Below are positions 54,680 through 63,983 of a stretch of DNA of 64,000 nucleotides, one piece after another. Both the position numbers and the translations under genes were made by a program. Each line of letters begins with the position of its first letter. Position 1 is the first letter of the stretch. The notes beneath the pieces are model-generated. The model worked only from the letters and a program-made list of their open reading frames with translations. It made no database searches and was not told the origin of the DNA. Where the stretch lies: positions 62,001 to 126,000 of the forward strand of contig NZ_JAEPJQ010000008.1 in NCBI RefSeq assembly GCF_016827605.1, written 5' to 3'. The stretch is from Hyunsoonleella ulvae (lineage in GTDB: Bacteria > Bacteroidota > Bacteroidia > Flavobacteriales > Flavobacteriaceae).

Positions 54680-55873
54680 TTAAATGTTTTCTTTTACAGC
54701 TATTTTATCTAGAAGTGAGCATATAATATGGCACCCTTTGGTAATTTCTTGCTCTGAAATGGTAAGAGGAGGAGTGATTCTAACAGCTTTTGGCTCAAAT
54801 AACAGCCAAAAAAGTATTAAACCATGGTGTTGGCTTTCCAAAACTAAGGTATTTGCAATTTCAGGAGAGGGAAGTAGTATTGCAAGCATTAATCCTTTGC
54901 CCCTAATTTCTTTAATGAGTTTATGTTTAAGTAGTTTACGGAATAACTGTTCTTTGACTAATGTTTGCAGTATTAAATCTGTTTTTGTAATCTCTTTTAA
55001 AGTGGCTAGGGCAGATGCGGCAATAAGAGGGTGCCCTCCAAAAGTGGTAATATGTCCAAGTTTTGGATTGTCCATAAGTAAATCCATCAATTTAGCTGAA
55101 GCAGTGAAAGCTCCAATTGGTAACCCTCCACCAAGTCCTTTCCCAGTAACTAAAATGTCAGGAATACAATTATAATGTTCAAATCCAAAAAGTTTTCCAG
55201 TTCTACCTACGCCAGGTTGTATTTCGTCTAAAATTAAAAGCGTACCTGTAGTATTGCATTTTTTGCGAACCTTCTCAAGATAGTTGCCAGTAGGTTCAAT
55301 AAAACCAGCCCCTCCTTGAATAGTTTCCAGTATAACACAGGCGGTTTTGGATGTAATAAGATCTAAATTATCTTCATTGTTGAATTCAATAAATCTAACA
55401 TCTGGAAGTAATGGTCTAAAGGCTTGCTTACGTTCTTCAAATCCCATAACACTTAAAGCTCCCATGGTATTTCCATGGTATGCATGTTTTGCTGCAATAA
55501 TTTCGCTTCTTCCTGTTACACGTTTCGCTAGCTTTAATGCCCCCTCAATGGCTTCTGTTCCCGAATTTGTAAGGTAAGTTTTTTCTAATGGGTTAGGTAA
55601 ATTCTCAGCTAATAACCTTGTAAGTGCTACGGCTGGTTCTTGTATATATTCTCCATACACCATTACGTGTAAATATTTGTTTAACTGGCTTTGAATGGCG
55701 TTGTTAATCTTAGGGTGGTTGTGCCCTAGAGGACAGGCAGATACCCCAGCAACAAAATCAAGGTAGGCTTTATTATTGATGTCGTATATGTAACATCCAT
55801 CTGCATGGGAGACCTCCATAGCCAAAGGATGAGGGGTAGTTTGTGCTTGGTATTTTAAGAATTCACTTTTCAC
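54680..55873 (-). CDS. Class III aminotransferase (acetylornithine/ornithine type)
   Basis: This 397-residue fold-type I PLP enzyme shows LTNSGTEAIEGALKLAKR at 101-118, the KHAYHGNT segment, LDEIQPGVGRTG with D216 and Q219, and PLP lysine K245 in VTGKGLGGGLPIG. Length and motifs suit the ornithine/acetylornithine/4-aminobutyrate group, but the substrate cannot be set. No arginine-synthesis gene is near. It begins four bases after the OstA-like gene, so the two are coupled. That is an odd pairing for an amino-acid enzyme. Confidence 0.9.
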   Translation of the reverse strand: MKSEFLKYQAQTTPHPLAMEVSHADGCYIYDINNKAYLDFVAGVSACPLGHNHPKINNAIQSQLNKYLHVMVYGEYIQEPAVALTRLLAENLPNPLEKTYLTNSGTEAIEGALKLAKRVTGRSEIIAAKHAYHGNTMGALSVMGFEERKQAFRPLLPDVRFIEFNNEDNLDLITSKTACVILETIQGGAGFIEPTGNYLEKVRKKCNTTGTLLILDEIQPGVGRTGKLFGFEHYNCIPDILVTGKGLGGGLPIGAFTASAKLMDLLMDNPKLGHITTFGGHPLIAASALATLKEITKTDLILQTLVKEQLFRKLLKHKLIKEIRGKGLMLAILLPSPEIANTLVLESQHHGLILFWLLFEPKAVRITPPLTISEQEITKGCHIICSLLDKIAVKENI

Positions 55874-55876
55874 TAA

Positions 55877-58003
55877 TTATTGAGAGCTAATATTTTCCAA
55901 AGACGGGCTAAATAAATCTATACTGTTACCATTAAGAATTCCATTTACGACACATCTTATTTTTTCTCCGTCATCAGACTTTTTTGCAACTACTTCATAT
56001 AATTTCCAGGTATTGGTTAAGTCAATTTTCTTTTTTTCATAGTAAGAATAATTACCCCCTCCTTTTTGAAGTCCAATACTTATTGTCCCATTGCCTTTTG
56101 CCCAAATTGAGAATTTAAAGGTTCCTGATGTTTTGTTTACCTCTTGAATCAAGTATCCATCAAGTTTATTTCTAGACGTGCCAACAATGTTAGTGGCGTA
56201 TTTGTTTGATATTGGAGCAGAAACTTTTACTGGTGTAATTTTGATATTTCTTTTGGACCATTCACTATTGTTAAAACCATTGCTTTGTTTAAGAAGATTA
56301 TTCTCATTACTGATGTTGCTATTAATAGAACGCTTATGTTTGGATAAGTTAATTCTGTTTTCTGTTAATGCATCAAAAAAATCATCCTCTGGAATGTAAT
56401 CATCCAAACCTTTGATTACAGGTAATTGTAGAGGTGGGTCATCTTTAAATAAATCTTCTACACTATTGGGACGTTCTTCCTCTCGCCAGTCAAAACCTTT
56501 TAAAATTTTATCATTTTTAGGAAATTCTAATTCTGGATAAATATCGCCATCTACTTGGTTTATCTTTCTTACTTCTTCAATAGCGTTATCGTGGATTAAT
56601 ATATTAATTAAACCTGATTTTGATTTGTCTATACCTACCAATTCTCCATTTTCGTCTCTTAAGTAGTATATAGATTGTGCATTCTTTATGATATCTACAT
56701 GATAAAGTTCATTGTCTTCATTAAACAAACCAACCAATTTTTTACCGTTAATTTGATTAAACCCAGCACCCAAAGTATCCTTACTTATTAAAAACGCGTG
56801 GTTAAATACAATTAGCGAGTCTAGTTTGTCTCGTTCAGTATCTGATTGTAGATGTATGGTGTCGCCAGTCATTTGATTACCTAAATTCCATAAAATTGGT
56901 TTTCTGGCAGTAGAGAATGCCGCATTGGTTCCAGGGGCATTGATATTTATCAGTTGTGTTAAACCACTTTCATGGTTTACGTGAATGGAATCTGCTTTTC
57001 CACTTAAATCAGACTTGTAAAGTTTAACATTTCTAAAAACTCTGGTAATGCGTTTCTCTGGTTTTCCTGTAACCATAAGTGTATCCCCATGAATATATAA
57101 AGAGTCTCCTTCTTGTTCAGTTATAGCATAAGCACGTTTTGTAATGTAAATTGAATCTTTTGCTTTAAATACTTCTGCATGATGTCCTTTAACAACACTG
57201 TTGTTTAATGTATCTGTGATTTTTATATTATTTGTTGCAGACGAAAAATTCCTATTCTGATCAAAATACAAGCTATCCCCAACTATTTCTTTACCATCAT
57301 AATCAATTTTGGCATTTTTCATGGCATAACCTGTTTTGGCTTTGGTATCATAAAAGCCTTTTTCGCAATAAGTCACACTTTCTTCTGTAGTAATGGTAGA
57401 GGGGCCAAAGAGATAGGCGAGTCCTGTATCAGAATAAAAATCAAAATAATTTGTGACAATTTTTGCCTCAGGATTTGTAAGCACCACATCTTCAACAAAA
57501 CGGTACTTCTTATCTTGCATGTAATAACGACCTATTTTACTTGTAATGGTCCCAGAGGAGTCTTTAACTACTGTTCCATAACTCCTATAGAACGCTTGTT
57601 GGCGTTCCCTGTCAAAATACAAAGTATCAGTGGTTATGGTAGAGCTTGGGTCTGTTAAAATAACATCGCCACTTGCAAATGCGAATTGGCTTTCTCCGTT
57701 GTATTCAACATATTTTGAGGTCATGTTTATAGTATCTCCCTGTATCATCTTTACATTACCATAGGCTTCGATAAAATTATCATTGCCATAATAATAAGCT
57801 TTATCACACCACATATCCGTTCCTCCGTGAAATATGTGTACTTGTTCTGAATCGTCTCTGGTTAATATCCTTGCTCCTGGATATTGGTCTTCATCATAAG
57901 TTAGAAATCCTGAGTATTTTATTTCTATTTTCTGTTGTGCTTTGATGTTTATTGTGATTAAACACAAGAATGAACATAATAAGATACTAAAAAACGTCTT
58001 CAA
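55877..58003 (-). CDS. OstA/LptA-like protein with C-terminal jelly-roll-like domain
   Basis: The start is a TTG: I choose 58003 (708 residues, MKTFFSILLCSFLCLITINIKAQQ), because it gives a clean signal peptide. A TTG at 58024 is possible and there is no ATG nearby. Residues about 25-520 contain repeated OstA/LptA-type strands (GGTDMWCDKAYYYG, EAYGNVKMIQGDTINMTSKYVEY, FASGDVILTDPSSTITTDTLYFDR), the fold that carries LPS across the periplasm. After a linker with Asn/Ser-rich residues (about 555-580), the last 130 residues (WSKRNIKITPVKVSAPIS, FSIWAKGNGTISIGLQKG, WKLYEVVAKKSDDGEKIRC) read as a carbohydrate-binding jelly-roll. Other OstA-like proteins I recall end earlier. Confidence 0.8.
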   Translation of the reverse strand: MKTFFSILLCSFLCLITINIKAQQKIEIKYSGFLTYDEDQYPGARILTRDDSEQVHIFHGGTDMWCDKAYYYGNDNFIEAYGNVKMIQGDTINMTSKYVEYNGESQFAFASGDVILTDPSSTITTDTLYFDRERQQAFYRSYGTVVKDSSGTITSKIGRYYMQDKKYRFVEDVVLTNPEAKIVTNYFDFYSDTGLAYLFGPSTITTEESVTYCEKGFYDTKAKTGYAMKNAKIDYDGKEIVGDSLYFDQNRNFSSATNNIKITDTLNNSVVKGHHAEVFKAKDSIYITKRAYAITEQEGDSLYIHGDTLMVTGKPEKRITRVFRNVKLYKSDLSGKADSIHVNHESGLTQLININAPGTNAAFSTARKPILWNLGNQMTGDTIHLQSDTERDKLDSLIVFNHAFLISKDTLGAGFNQINGKKLVGLFNEDNELYHVDIIKNAQSIYYLRDENGELVGIDKSKSGLINILIHDNAIEEVRKINQVDGDIYPELEFPKNDKILKGFDWREEERPNSVEDLFKDDPPLQLPVIKGLDDYIPEDDFFDALTENRINLSKHKRSINSNISNENNLLKQSNGFNNSEWSKRNIKITPVKVSAPISNKYATNIVGTSRNKLDGYLIQEVNKTSGTFKFSIWAKGNGTISIGLQKGGGNYSYYEKKKIDLTNTWKLYEVVAKKSDDGEKIRCVVNGILNGNSIDLFSPSLENISSQ

Positions 58004-58119
58004 GATTATATAGGTTTGTGGCAAAAATAACGATTAAAATAATGTTTCTATTGTTAAAATAGTTATAAAGGTGTTCTAGTCTATCTTGCCATATTTTTTA
58101 GTAATGAAAAACTATAAAA

Positions 58120-58150
58120 CAAAAAACGCTTCAAGTATTTGAAGCGTTTC
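58120..58150 (-). terminator. Terminator of glnA
   Basis: AAACGCTTCAA / TTGAAGCGTTT perfect 11-bp stem followed by a T-run on the minus strand, 27 bp after the glnA stop. Confidence 0.88.
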
Positions 58151-58176
58151 CTGAGATTTAACTAATTTATTAAGAA

Positions 58177-59199
58177 TTAAACTTTTGCAGATTTAACTGT
58201 TTTAATAATTCTTCCGGCAATTTTGTATGGGTCTCCGTTAGAAGCTGGTCTTCTATCTTCTAACCAACCTTTCCAACCACTTTCTACTGTAGCAACAGGG
58301 ATACGGATTGAAGCACCTCTATCAGAAATTCCATAAGAGAATTCGTTGATAGATTGTGTTTCGTGCTCACCTGTTAAGCGTTGGTCGTTAAACTCTCCGT
58401 AAACTTCGATGTGCTCTTTTACCACTGGACGGAAAGCTTCACAAATAGCTTCGTAAGTTTCTTTTTTCCCTGCTGTTCTTAACGTAGTGTTAGAGAAGTT
58501 AGCGTGCATACCAGAACCATTCCAGTCCATATCTTTTCCTAATGGCTTTGGATGGTACTCAATGTAGTAACCGTACTTTTCAGTTAAACGGTCTAGTAAA
58601 TATCTTGCAACCCAAATTTCGTCACCTGCTTTTTTAGCTCCTTTAGCAAACAATTGGAATTCCCACTGTCCGCAAGCAACCTCTTGGTTGATACCTTCAA
58701 AGTTTAAGCCTGCATCTATACATAAATCTGCATGCTCTTCAACTAAATCTCTTCCGTGAGTATTTTTACCTCCAACAGAACAATAGTACATACCTTGTGG
58801 TGCAGGATATCCTCCAATAGGGAATCCTAAAGGTAATTGCGTATGAGTATCCATAATAAAGTACTCTTGCTCAAAACCAAACCAGAAATCATTATCATCA
58901 TCATCAATTGTGGCTCTACCGTTAGATTCGTGTGGTGTTCCATCTGCATTTAAAACCTCAGTCATTACCAGATATCCATTTCTTCTTTCTGGATCTGGAT
59001 AAATAGCAACAGGTTTTAGGATACAATCTGACGCTCCACCTTCAGCCTGTCTTGTTGAAGATCCATCAAAAGACCAGTTTCCTATTTCTTCTAATGTACC
59101 TTTGAAATCTTCGTGCTCTTCTACCTTAGTCTTACTTCTTAAATTTTGAGTTGGTTTATAACCATCTAACCAAAGGTATTCTAATTTAATTTTAGCCAT
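58177..59199 (-). CDS. glnA: Glutamine synthetase, GSII type
   Basis: This enzyme makes glutamine from glutamate, ammonia and ATP. At 340 residues it is of the short, eukaryote-like GSII class found in Bacteroidota. Visible are the beta-grasp N-terminus (YLWLDGYKPTQNLRSK), WSFDGSSTRQAEGGASD, FGFEQEYF with catalytic glutamates, GINQEVACGQWEFQ, the NGSGMHANFS ATP region and DRGASIRIP near the end. It has its own promoter and terminator and is divergent from glnN, a different class of glutamine synthetase. Confidence 0.95.
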   Translation of the reverse strand: MAKIKLEYLWLDGYKPTQNLRSKTKVEEHEDFKGTLEEIGNWSFDGSSTRQAEGGASDCILKPVAIYPDPERRNGYLVMTEVLNADGTPHESNGRATIDDDDNDFWFGFEQEYFIMDTHTQLPLGFPIGGYPAPQGMYYCSVGGKNTHGRDLVEEHADLCIDAGLNFEGINQEVACGQWEFQLFAKGAKKAGDEIWVARYLLDRLTEKYGYYIEYHPKPLGKDMDWNGSGMHANFSNTTLRTAGKKETYEAICEAFRPVVKEHIEVYGEFNDQRLTGEHETQSINEFSYGISDRGASIRIPVATVESGWKGWLEDRRPASNGDPYKIAGRIIKTVKSAKV

Positions 59200-59239
59200 A
59201 ATTATTGATTTATTGATGTGTATTTTTTATTAATCCGAA

Positions 59240-59247
59240 CAAATATA
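59240..59247 (-). promoter_or_regulatory. -7 box of glnA
   Basis: Minus-strand TATATTTG, 40 bp before the glnA ATG. No clear -33 TTG. Confidence 0.4.
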
Positions 59248-59348
59248 ATTTTTTATTAAGATACTTTGAATTATTAGGGGGGCTTTTCGTAAAAGACAAT
59301 GTTATTTTTATTTATACCCCATTTTTTTATGGTTTATTTTAAAAAAAG

Positions 59349-59388
59349 TATAGTTTTTTATATAAATATTGAAATATTGATAACTATA
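59349..59388. promoter_or_regulatory. Nested repeats between the glutamine synthetase genes
   Basis: TATAGTT (59349-59355) and AACTATA (59382-59388) form a perfect 7-bp inverted repeat. Inside it two overlapping copies of AAATATTGA (59364-59372 and 59372-59380) are in phase at 8 bp. It could be an operator for one or both genes. Confidence 0.35.
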
Positions 59389-59428
59389 AAAATTGTATTA
59401 TGGAGCTGTTATGTTTAACCATATACGT

Positions 59429-59436
59429 TATTTTTG
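59429..59436 (+). promoter_or_regulatory. -7 box of glnN
   Basis: TATTTTTG fits TAnnTTTG and lies 37 bp before the glnN ATG. A -33 TTG is not evident. Confidence 0.4.
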
Positions 59437-59473
59437 TATTTTCATTTTTTTGACAAACTAAACAAAATTTATA

Positions 59474-61660
59474 ATGGCTATTTTACGATTCCATGCACTT
59501 AAAAAATCCATAAGCTATAAACCTGTTACTTTTATTGAAGAAGGTAAAAGATCTGAGTTGTTTGGCGCCAATGTGTTTAATGAAAACACCATGCGCCAAT
59601 ATCTTACTAAAGATGCTTTTAAAGGTGTTAGTAGTGCAATTGAAGACGGAAAAAAAATAAGTAGGACTGTTGCGGATCAAGTGGCGTCTTCCATGAAAGA
59701 TTGGGCATTGTCTAAAGGGGTAACCCACTATACACACTGGTTTCAACCATTAACCGGTGCCACTGCAGAAAAGCATGATGCTTTTTTTGAAACTTTAGAG
59801 AATGGAGGTGCCATAGAAAAATTTGGAGGAAGTCAGTTAGTACAGCAAGAGCCAGACGCTTCCAGTTTTCCTAGCGGTGGTATTCGCAATACTTTTGAAG
59901 CTAGAGGATACACAGCTTGGGATCCTACCTCGCCAGCTTTTATTTATGAAACAACACTTTGTATCCCTACTATTTTTGTGGCGTATACAGGTGAGGCTTT
60001 AGATTATAAAACACCTTTGCTAAGGGCGCTTCATGCCATAGATGATGCAGCTACTAATGTGTGTAAGTATTTTGATAAAAATGTAAAAAAAGTAACTTCC
60101 TCAATGGGTTGGGAACAGGAGTATTTCTTGGTTGATAAAAACCTTGCGGCTTGCAGGCCAGATATTACTTTAACAGGTAGAACTTTGCTGGGGCATTCCT
60201 CTGCCAAAGGCCAACAGTTAGATGATCATTATTTTGGATCTATTCCTAACCGAGCATTGAATTTTATGCGAGATTTAGAAAACCAATGTATGCTTTTAGG
60301 CATACCAGCAAAAACACGACATAATGAAGTTGCACCAAATCAGTTTGAGATAGCTCCAATACACGAGGAAGCTAACTTAGCAGTAGATCACAATTCACTG
60401 CTTATGGATGTTATGGGGCGTGTGGCTTCCCGACATAATTTTAAGGTGTTATTACATGAAAAACCCTTTGCAAATATTAATGGATCAGGAAAACACAATA
60501 ATTGGTCTTTATTAACAGATACAGGTATAAACCTTTTAAAACCAGGTAAAACTCCAATGAGTAACCTTCAGTTTTTAACCTTTTTTATCAATACCATTAA
60601 AGCGGTATATGAAAATGAAGAATTATTAAGAGCCTCTATTGCATCAGCAAGTAACGACCATAGATTAGGTGCCAATGAAGCGCCTCCAGCAATAATATCT
60701 GTATTTATTGGAGAACAACTTACAAAGGTATTACAGGAATTGGAGGGTGTTACCAAAGGGAAATTATCGCCTCAGGAAAAAACAGATTTAAAACTAAATG
60801 TAGTTGGTAAAATTCCAGATGTATTATTGGATAATACCGATAGGAATAGAACATCGCCATTTGCATTTACGGGAAACAAATTTGAATTTAGAGCAGTAGG
60901 TTCCAAAGAAAATTGTGGTAACCCCATGATGGTTTTAAATACCATTGTAGCTAAACAGTTAAAAGAATTTAAAAAAGAAGCAGATGTATTGATTGATAAA
61001 AAGAATCTTAAAAAAGACGAGGCTGTCTTTAATGTTTTACGAGAATACATTAGTTCATCAAAAGATATTTTATTTGAAGGTAACGGTTATGGTGCAGCTT
61101 GGGAAGCTGAAGCCAAAAAGAGAGGTTTAAGTAACAATAAAACAACCCCGGAAGCCTTAAAAGTAAAATTGCATAAAAGCACAGTAAATTTATTTGAAGA
61201 AATGGGGGTAATGAGTAAAATAGAATCAGAAGCCCGATATGAAGTGGAAATGGAAGCTTATATTAACTACATTCAAATTGAAAGTAGGGTGCTTGGGGAT
61301 ATTGCTCGTAATCATGTTGTACCAACGGCGGTAAAGTATCAAAATATTTTAATTGATAACGTTAAAGGTCTAAAATCCATTTTTGATAAAAATTATGTTG
61401 AATTGGCTAAAGAACAAATGAATCTTATCAAAGCCATTTCAGAGCATATTGATGGGATAAATAAAAATGTTACCACTATGATTGATGCACGTAAAAGGGC
61501 AAATACAATAGAGGATGCTACAAAGAAAGCAGAAGCATATTGTGATAATGTAAAACCATTTTTAACAGATATAAGGTACCATTGCGACAAATTGGAACTT
61601 TTGGTTGATGATGAACTATGGCCCTTAACTAAGTACAGGGAGCTGCTATTTACCCGTTAA
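59474..61660 (+). CDS. glnN: Glutamine synthetase, GSIII type
   Basis: The 728-residue length, HALKKSISYKP start, FGANVFNENTMRQYL, the HWFQPLTGATAEKHDAF loop, WEQEYFLVD with catalytic glutamates, APNQFEIAPIHEEANLAVDHN and GSGKHNNWS all fit GSIII, the large hexameric or dodecameric glutamine synthetase typical of Bacteroidota. The C-terminal helical region (from about 560) is charged and GSIII-specific. It is divergent from GSII, and a sensor kinase starts 38 bp downstream with no terminator in between. Confidence 0.95.
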   Translation: MAILRFHALKKSISYKPVTFIEEGKRSELFGANVFNENTMRQYLTKDAFKGVSSAIEDGKKISRTVADQVASSMKDWALSKGVTHYTHWFQPLTGATAEKHDAFFETLENGGAIEKFGGSQLVQQEPDASSFPSGGIRNTFEARGYTAWDPTSPAFIYETTLCIPTIFVAYTGEALDYKTPLLRALHAIDDAATNVCKYFDKNVKKVTSSMGWEQEYFLVDKNLAACRPDITLTGRTLLGHSSAKGQQLDDHYFGSIPNRALNFMRDLENQCMLLGIPAKTRHNEVAPNQFEIAPIHEEANLAVDHNSLLMDVMGRVASRHNFKVLLHEKPFANINGSGKHNNWSLLTDTGINLLKPGKTPMSNLQFLTFFINTIKAVYENEELLRASIASASNDHRLGANEAPPAIISVFIGEQLTKVLQELEGVTKGKLSPQEKTDLKLNVVGKIPDVLLDNTDRNRTSPFAFTGNKFEFRAVGSKENCGNPMMVLNTIVAKQLKEFKKEADVLIDKKNLKKDEAVFNVLREYISSSKDILFEGNGYGAAWEAEAKKRGLSNNKTTPEALKVKLHKSTVNLFEEMGVMSKIESEARYEVEMEAYINYIQIESRVLGDIARNHVVPTAVKYQNILIDNVKGLKSIFDKNYVELAKEQMNLIKAISEHIDGINKNVTTMIDARKRANTIEDATKKAEAYCDNVKPFLTDIRYHCDKLELLVDDELWPLTKYRELLFTR

Positions 61661-61698
61661 AGTAGAATAACACAAAACAACATATTTTGATTGTTTAG

Positions 61699-63354
61699 AT
61701 GAGCATTAAAACATTAATACTAATACTAATTAATAGCTTAATTGCATTGGTTGTTGCCGTATTATCCTTGTCTTTCTACAAACAATTTTCAAGAGTTTTA
61801 AATGATCGGATTTTACTCCAATTAAACTCTATAAAAACATTAAAGCAGATTCAACTTGAAAATTTAATTGAGTCTGAATGGAATACATTTTTAGACTCTG
61901 ATTCAGGTTTTCAAAACGTAGATAGTAATTCCTTCATTTTTCCTGATACAATTAATGGTATGAATGGGGTTTATGATTTTACAGCAAATCACATACAAAA
62001 AAAAACGTCAATAGGTTTTGTGTCTAATTCTAAAGGCGCAACCAAGATTAAAATTTTAGACTACGATAAAATAAAAAAGGTATTATTAGAACGTACTGGA
62101 ATGGGTAAAAGTGGTGAGTCGTATATAGTGGGAGATGATTATTACATGCGCTCACAATCCCGTTTTTTTCCCAATAAAAATCCGTACACTATTAAAGTAA
62201 AAACCAAAGGAGTACTCAAGGCACTTAAAGGAGAGGATGGTAGAGGTACTTTTGGTGATTATCGTGGTATAGATGTTTACAGTGTGTATAGTCTAATAAA
62301 AATATCCAATCTCAAGTTGGTCATTCTTTCTGAAATTGATGTTGATGAGGTGGTAGAGCCATTAGAGCAATTAAAATCAAGACTTATCTGTTTAACATTG
62401 GGTATTCTCCTAGTGGCAGTTATTCTTTCTCTTTTATTAACTAGAATAATCACAAATCCTATACGTAATATGCAGCAAAGTTTAAAGGTTATGGCTAAGG
62501 GAGACTATAGCCAAGATATTGAGTTTTCAAAAAACTCAAATGAAATAAAGGATATGTTTGATGCCTTGGCAAACTTAAAAGCATCATTAAAAGGAGCGGT
62601 AAAGTTTTCTGATGATATAGGTAAAATGAATTTGGATACAGATTATAAACCAAAAAGTTCTGATGATCTTTTAGGGAAAAGTTTAATTGCAATGCGAGAT
62701 AAACTCAAAGAGTTTAGAAATAACGAAGTGCATACTAGAATAATGACTAAACGTATGTTGGTTGATGGTTTAGAAAATGAAAGGCGACGGCTTTCTAGAG
62801 AGCTACATGATGGTATAGGGCCTTATTTAACGTCATTAAAACACTATATAGAAAACAAGGTAGAGAATACTAACAGAAAAGCAGAAATGAAACGTATTGT
62901 TGATGATGCCATTTCTGAAATAAGGCTGATGTCCAATGCATTAATGCCCACTTCTATAGACGATTTTGGTATTGGAGTAGCTCTAACAAATTTTGTAGAT
63001 AGCTTAAAAACATCAACTACCGTAAACATAGCATATGAGGATTTAACCAAGCAAGAACATACAAAAATAACCAACCATCAAAGTATCAATCTTTTTAGGA
63101 TAAATCAAGAGTTGATTAACAATGCATTAAAGCATTCCAACGCAAAACATATCAGAATCACGCTTTCAGAGTTTGATGAGTTTATATCGCTCTTTTATTT
63201 TGATGATGGTGTAGGTTTTGATGTAAATAACGTTAAATTAGGATCTGGAATAATTAACATCAAAGAGCGCGTAGAAATTTGTAATGGTAAAATCGATATA
63301 AATTCTAGCAAAGGCAACACTACTTTTGAAATTGAACTGCCTGTAAATATATGA
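61699..63354 (+). CDS. Cache-HAMP sensor histidine kinase (HisKA_3)
   Basis: This 551-residue membrane kinase has a TM segment at about 5-26 and a periplasmic sensor of about 200 residues with the Cache signature GMGKSGESYIVGDDYYMRSQSRF around 134-156. TM2 lies at about 228-250, the HAMP at 250-303, the HisKA_3 H-box ERRRLSRELHDGIGPYL with H370, and the ATPase with NQELINNALKHSNAKH and GSGIINIKER. It is partnered by the NarL-type regulator, overlapping by four bases. Cache sensors bind small molecules; a nitrogen-related ligand is suggested only by glnN upstream. Confidence 0.93.
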   Translation: MSIKTLILILINSLIALVVAVLSLSFYKQFSRVLNDRILLQLNSIKTLKQIQLENLIESEWNTFLDSDSGFQNVDSNSFIFPDTINGMNGVYDFTANHIQKKTSIGFVSNSKGATKIKILDYDKIKKVLLERTGMGKSGESYIVGDDYYMRSQSRFFPNKNPYTIKVKTKGVLKALKGEDGRGTFGDYRGIDVYSVYSLIKISNLKLVILSEIDVDEVVEPLEQLKSRLICLTLGILLVAVILSLLLTRIITNPIRNMQQSLKVMAKGDYSQDIEFSKNSNEIKDMFDALANLKASLKGAVKFSDDIGKMNLDTDYKPKSSDDLLGKSLIAMRDKLKEFRNNEVHTRIMTKRMLVDGLENERRRLSRELHDGIGPYLTSLKHYIENKVENTNRKAEMKRIVDDAISEIRLMSNALMPTSIDDFGIGVALTNFVDSLKTSTTVNIAYEDLTKQEHTKITNHQSINLFRINQELINNALKHSNAKHIRITLSEFDEFISLFYFDDGVGFDVNNVKLGSGIINIKERVEICNGKIDINSSKGNTTFEIELPVNI

Positions 63355-63983
63355 ACAATATTAACATAGTAATAGCAGACGATCATGAGCTTTTCCGAAA
63401 AGGATTAGCCGAATTATTACGAAAACATGACGATATAAATATTGTTAAAAGCGTTGCCGATGGTAATGAGTTTATGGCGTTTATAAAAAGTAACTTGGAA
63501 GCAGATATTGCACTTTTAGATATTACTATGCCAAAAATGGATGGTTTTCAGGTGCTAAAAGAACTAAAAACTCTAAACTCCAATATAAAACCTATAATAA
63601 TCTCTATGCATAGTGATGGTAACTATATTGCCAAATGTGCTAAGAGTGGTGCCTATGGTTATTTATTAAAAAATACAGATGAAGATGAATTAATACTGGC
63701 TATTCGTACAGTTAATAAAGGAAAGAAATATTTTAGTGCTAAGATTTCTGAAAAGATGATAAATTTTATGTCTGACCAGAGCATTAGCGAAAACATCTTA
63801 TCTAATAAGGAAACAGAAGTATTAGGGTTAATTTCAGAAGGCCTAACCACAAAGGAGATTGCTGTAAAACTCTTTGTAAGTACTAGAACCATAGAAACGC
63901 ATAGAGCCAATATCTTAAAAAAGCTAGAGGTTAAAAATACTGCAGAACTTATCAAAAAAGCAGCAAAAATCAATCTTATATAA
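63351..63983 (+). CDS. NarL/FixJ-family response regulator
   Basis: This 210-residue regulator has a receiver with the acidic pair D10-D11, phospho-acceptor D57 in LLDITMPKMDG, S86 and K107, followed by a LuxR-type HTH (about 148-205: SNKETEVLGLISEGLTTKEIAVKLFVSTRTIETHRANILKKL). It is the DNA-binding output for the kinase that overlaps it. The gene is complete just before the window end. Confidence 0.95.
   Translation: MNNINIVIADDHELFRKGLAELLRKHDDINIVKSVADGNEFMAFIKSNLEADIALLDITMPKMDGFQVLKELKTLNSNIKPIIISMHSDGNYIAKCAKSGAYGYLLKNTDEDELILAIRTVNKGKKYFSAKISEKMINFMSDQSISENILSNKETEVLGLISEGLTTKEIAVKLFVSTRTIETHRANILKKLEVKNTAELIKKAAKINLI

Noticed and set aside
54667-54726. 19-codon plus-strand ORF as a real gene
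   Set aside because: Too short and overlaps the aminotransferase; kept only as a possible remnant.
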